Below, piece by piece: positions 4,055 through 5,667 of a DNA stretch of 5,667 nt. Positions within the stretch are counted from its first letter, which is position 1. Every line of letters starts with the position of its first letter. The position numbers and the translations under genes were made by a program. The notes beneath the pieces are model-generated. The model was not told the origin of the DNA. It saw only the letters and a list, made by a program, of their open reading frames with translations, and ran no database searches. This stretch comes from an uncultured Lachnospiraceae bacterium (GTDB taxonomy: Bacteria; Bacillota_A; Clostridia; Lachnospirales; Lachnospiraceae): contig CACXDR010000003.1 of the NCBI GenBank assembly GCA_902766415.1, forward strand, positions 1-5,667, given 5' to 3'.

Positions 4055-5667
4055 ATGCACGCCATCAATCTTTTTCTTGTCACGCGTCCTGACGGCGCGG
4101 ATCTTTTCTCGGAATACGAAAGCGTCCTCTCCGGAAGGCGCTTCTTGAAGCGCACGAAACCGCATGAGGCCGCTTCCGTGCGCGGGCTGGTCCGGGATCT
4201 TCCGGAGCTCCCCGTGACCGCCTTCGACGGCTTCTACTTTTCGTGGAGCATCCCGCAGATCGAGAAGGAATTCGACCTTCTGAAATTCACCGCAGACGGC
4301 TCGCGCATCCTGAATATCGAGCTGAAAAGCCAGGAGATCGGGCAGGAAAAGATCGGAAAGCAGCTCCGCCAGAACCGCTACTACCTGGGGCACATCACAA
4401 AGGACATCACGTCCTTCACCTACGTGGAGGATGCCTCCGCCGTCTATACACTTGACGAAAACGGGGAGCTCCGCCCCTCCTCCTTCCCGGAGCTTGCCGG
4501 TGCGCTCAAGAGCTTCGACGTTCCCTGCCTTATGACCGGGATCGAGTCGCTGTTCCGTGTCACGAATTACCTCGTGGCCCCGCTGAACGAGCCGCAGCGC
4601 TTCCTCTCGGGGGAGTATTTCCTCACGCGCCACCAGCAGGACCTGAAGGAGCTGGTCCTGAGGGACCTGACCGGCGACGTCTCCTTTGTTTCTGCGGAAA
4701 ATGCCGTTTCCCCGGGAGGCACAGCGGACGATGCCGGCAAGGACGCCCGGGATCCTGCCCGTTTCATCAGCCTGACCGGCGGTCCCGGCACCGGCAAAAC
4801 GCTCCTTCTCTACGACATTGCCCGCACGCTCTCCGGGACCGGGCGTGTCTGCCTGATCCACTGCGGCCCGCTTCTTGAGGGGCACCGGACGCTTGACCGT
4901 GCCCTGGACAGGATCGATATCATCGCTGCAGATGCGCTGCTGGACCCTGAGGAGGAGATCCGCACTGCGGCGGGAGCGAAGTTTTCGAGCCTGCGGGACT
5001 ACGACTGCATCCTGATCAACGAAGCGCAGCGGATCCCCGCCCCGCTCCTCACGGCGATCTTAAGGTACGCGGAGTCAGAGGACGGGCCCAGGTGCCTTTT
5101 CTCCTTCGACCCCCGCCAGACGCTGAATGCGTCGGAGGTGTTCCTGAACGCGTCCGGGACCTTCCTCGCCCTTTCGGGAACGCATACCTACAGGCTCACG
5201 AAGACCATCCGCGCGAGCCAGGAATTTTCCGCATTCATCACTGCGCTCTTCGACCAGAAGAACGCGCCGCCCGGCAGGACCTACCGCGACGTGGACGTCC
5301 TCTTCGCCCGCAACCGCGCGGAGGCGAAGGATATCCTCGAAAGCCTCTGCGCCGGCTTCACCTTCATCCGGTTCACGCCGTCGCCGTACCGGCGTACCCG
5401 GCTTGACGACTACCGGGGCGGCTGCACCGTCCACGAAAGTATCGGCCAGGGCTTCGACAACGTGGTCATGGTCATGGAGGATGATTTTTACTACGACGAA
5501 AAGGGGAACCTCAGGGCAGGCCCCCACCCTTACCATGAATACCTGTTTTTGAACATGCTGTATCAGGGGCTTACGCGCGCCCGCGCGCGGCTGCGGATCA
5601 TCGTCTGCGGCGACGAAGCGCTCTTCGCCCGGATCCATGGAATCAAGGCAAAGAGCGTTTTAGAATA
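4055..5667 (+). CDS. PD-(D/E)XK nuclease-like domain fused to a DUF2075 (Schlafen-like) SF1 helicase, 3' end at window edge
   Basis: 537 codons are visible and the window ends on TA, so the stop is probably one base beyond the edge. Residues 60-110 carry a PD-(D/E)XK-type signature: Asp74 in EFDLL, then Glu89 and Lys91 in NIELKS, then a QLRQNRYY helix (103-110). The NTPase core has Walker A GGPGTGKT (242-249); Walker B DCILINEAQRI (317-327), with Asn322 where Asp is usual; motif III-like FSFDPRQTL (349-357); motif IV-like LTKTIRAS (381-388); motif V-like VHESIGQGFDNV (459-470); and motif VI YQGLTRARARL (503-513). This order is that of SF1 helicases in the DUF2075 family. The inferred role is nucleic-acid unwinding or translocation coupled to cleavage, in the cytosol; strand and substrate are unknown. 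The linker at about 213-235 is low complexity. The gene is divergent from the Lon-like AAA+ gene. Domain assignment is confident, nuclease activity less so. Confidence 0.85.
   Translation, partial: MHAINLFLVTRPDGADLFSEYESVLSGRRFLKRTKPHEAASVRGLVRDLPELPVTAFDGFYFSWSIPQIEKEFDLLKFTADGSRILNIELKSQEIGQEKIGKQLRQNRYYLGHITKDITSFTYVEDASAVYTLDENGELRPSSFPELAGALKSFDVPCLMTGIESLFRVTNYLVAPLNEPQRFLSGEYFLTRHQQDLKELVLRDLTGDVSFVSAENAVSPGGTADDAGKDARDPARFISLTGGPGTGKTLLLYDIARTLSGTGRVCLIHCGPLLEGHRTLDRALDRIDIIAADALLDPEEEIRTAAGAKFSSLRDYDCILINEAQRIPAPLLTAILRYAESEDGPRCLFSFDPRQTLNASEVFLNASGTFLALSGTHTYRLTKTIRASQEFSAFITALFDQKNAPPGRTYRDVDVLFARNRAEAKDILESLCAGFTFIRFTPSPYRRTRLDDYRGGCTVHESIGQGFDNVVMVMEDDFYYDEKGNLRAGPHPYHEYLFLNMLYQGLTRARARLRIIVCGDEALFARIHGIKAKSVLE

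Noticed and set aside
3809..4885. A 358-codon open frame on the minus strand opposite the nuclease-helicase gene
   Set aside because: It lies antisense to a protein with a full set of SF1 helicase motifs, its translation is rich in Arg, Gly and Glu with no recognisable domain, and long antisense frames are expected in high-GC DNA.
5075..5638. A 187-codon minus-strand frame at the window end
   Set aside because: Antisense to helicase motifs III-VI; no recognisable features.

Overview
The window holds four protein-coding genes in two divergent pairs that meet tail to tail near position 2300. High GC, strong GC bias at third codon positions, AGGAG-type ribosome binding sites and two TTG starts suggest a high-GC member of the Clostridia, possibly Lachnospiraceae. 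This is an inference from style and general family knowledge; no phylogenetic marker is present.

Region 1 (1-2288) is a divergent pair of membrane transporters. On the minus strand is an MFS permease resembling the oxalate/formate-antiporter (OFA) and monocarboxylate families, with its last few residues cut off by the window edge. On the plus strand is a ten-helix EamA (DMT superfamily) transporter. Their 119-bp intergenic region is dense: two face-to-face promoters share one -10 element, a perfect 18-bp tandem array of two units lies in the MFS leader, and a 17-codon leader ORF overlaps the MFS start.

Region 2 (about 2237-2338) is the convergent junction. It carries two copies of a short palindrome (10-nt arms CCATGGGGAC around a central A). 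The first copy lies inside the last codons of the EamA gene. The second fills most of the 43-bp gap to the next gene. Neither copy has a T-tract, so they are not classical intrinsic terminators.

Region 3 (2332-5667) is a divergent pair of NTPases. On the minus strand is a 498-residue AAA+ protein that matches the ATPase module of Lon, and part of the linker before it, but has no protease domain and has an unrecognised N-terminal region. On the plus strand is a 537+ residue fusion of an N-terminal PD-(D/E)XK nuclease-like domain with an SF1-type helicase of the DUF2075 (Schlafen-like) kind; its probable stop is one base beyond the window. Both have Asn in place of the canonical Walker B Asp (INEL and INEA).

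The two transporters probably serve small-molecule exchange and need not be linked to the NTPases. The NTPase pair is the most interesting part: a nuclease-helicase beside a protease-less Lon-like ATPase across a shared 226-bp control region could be an uncharacterised nucleic-acid-processing or defence module. That reading is inferred from domains and layout only. No RNA genes, CRISPR arrays, insertion sequences or transposase genes were seen, and no stretch over 300 bases lacks a gene.
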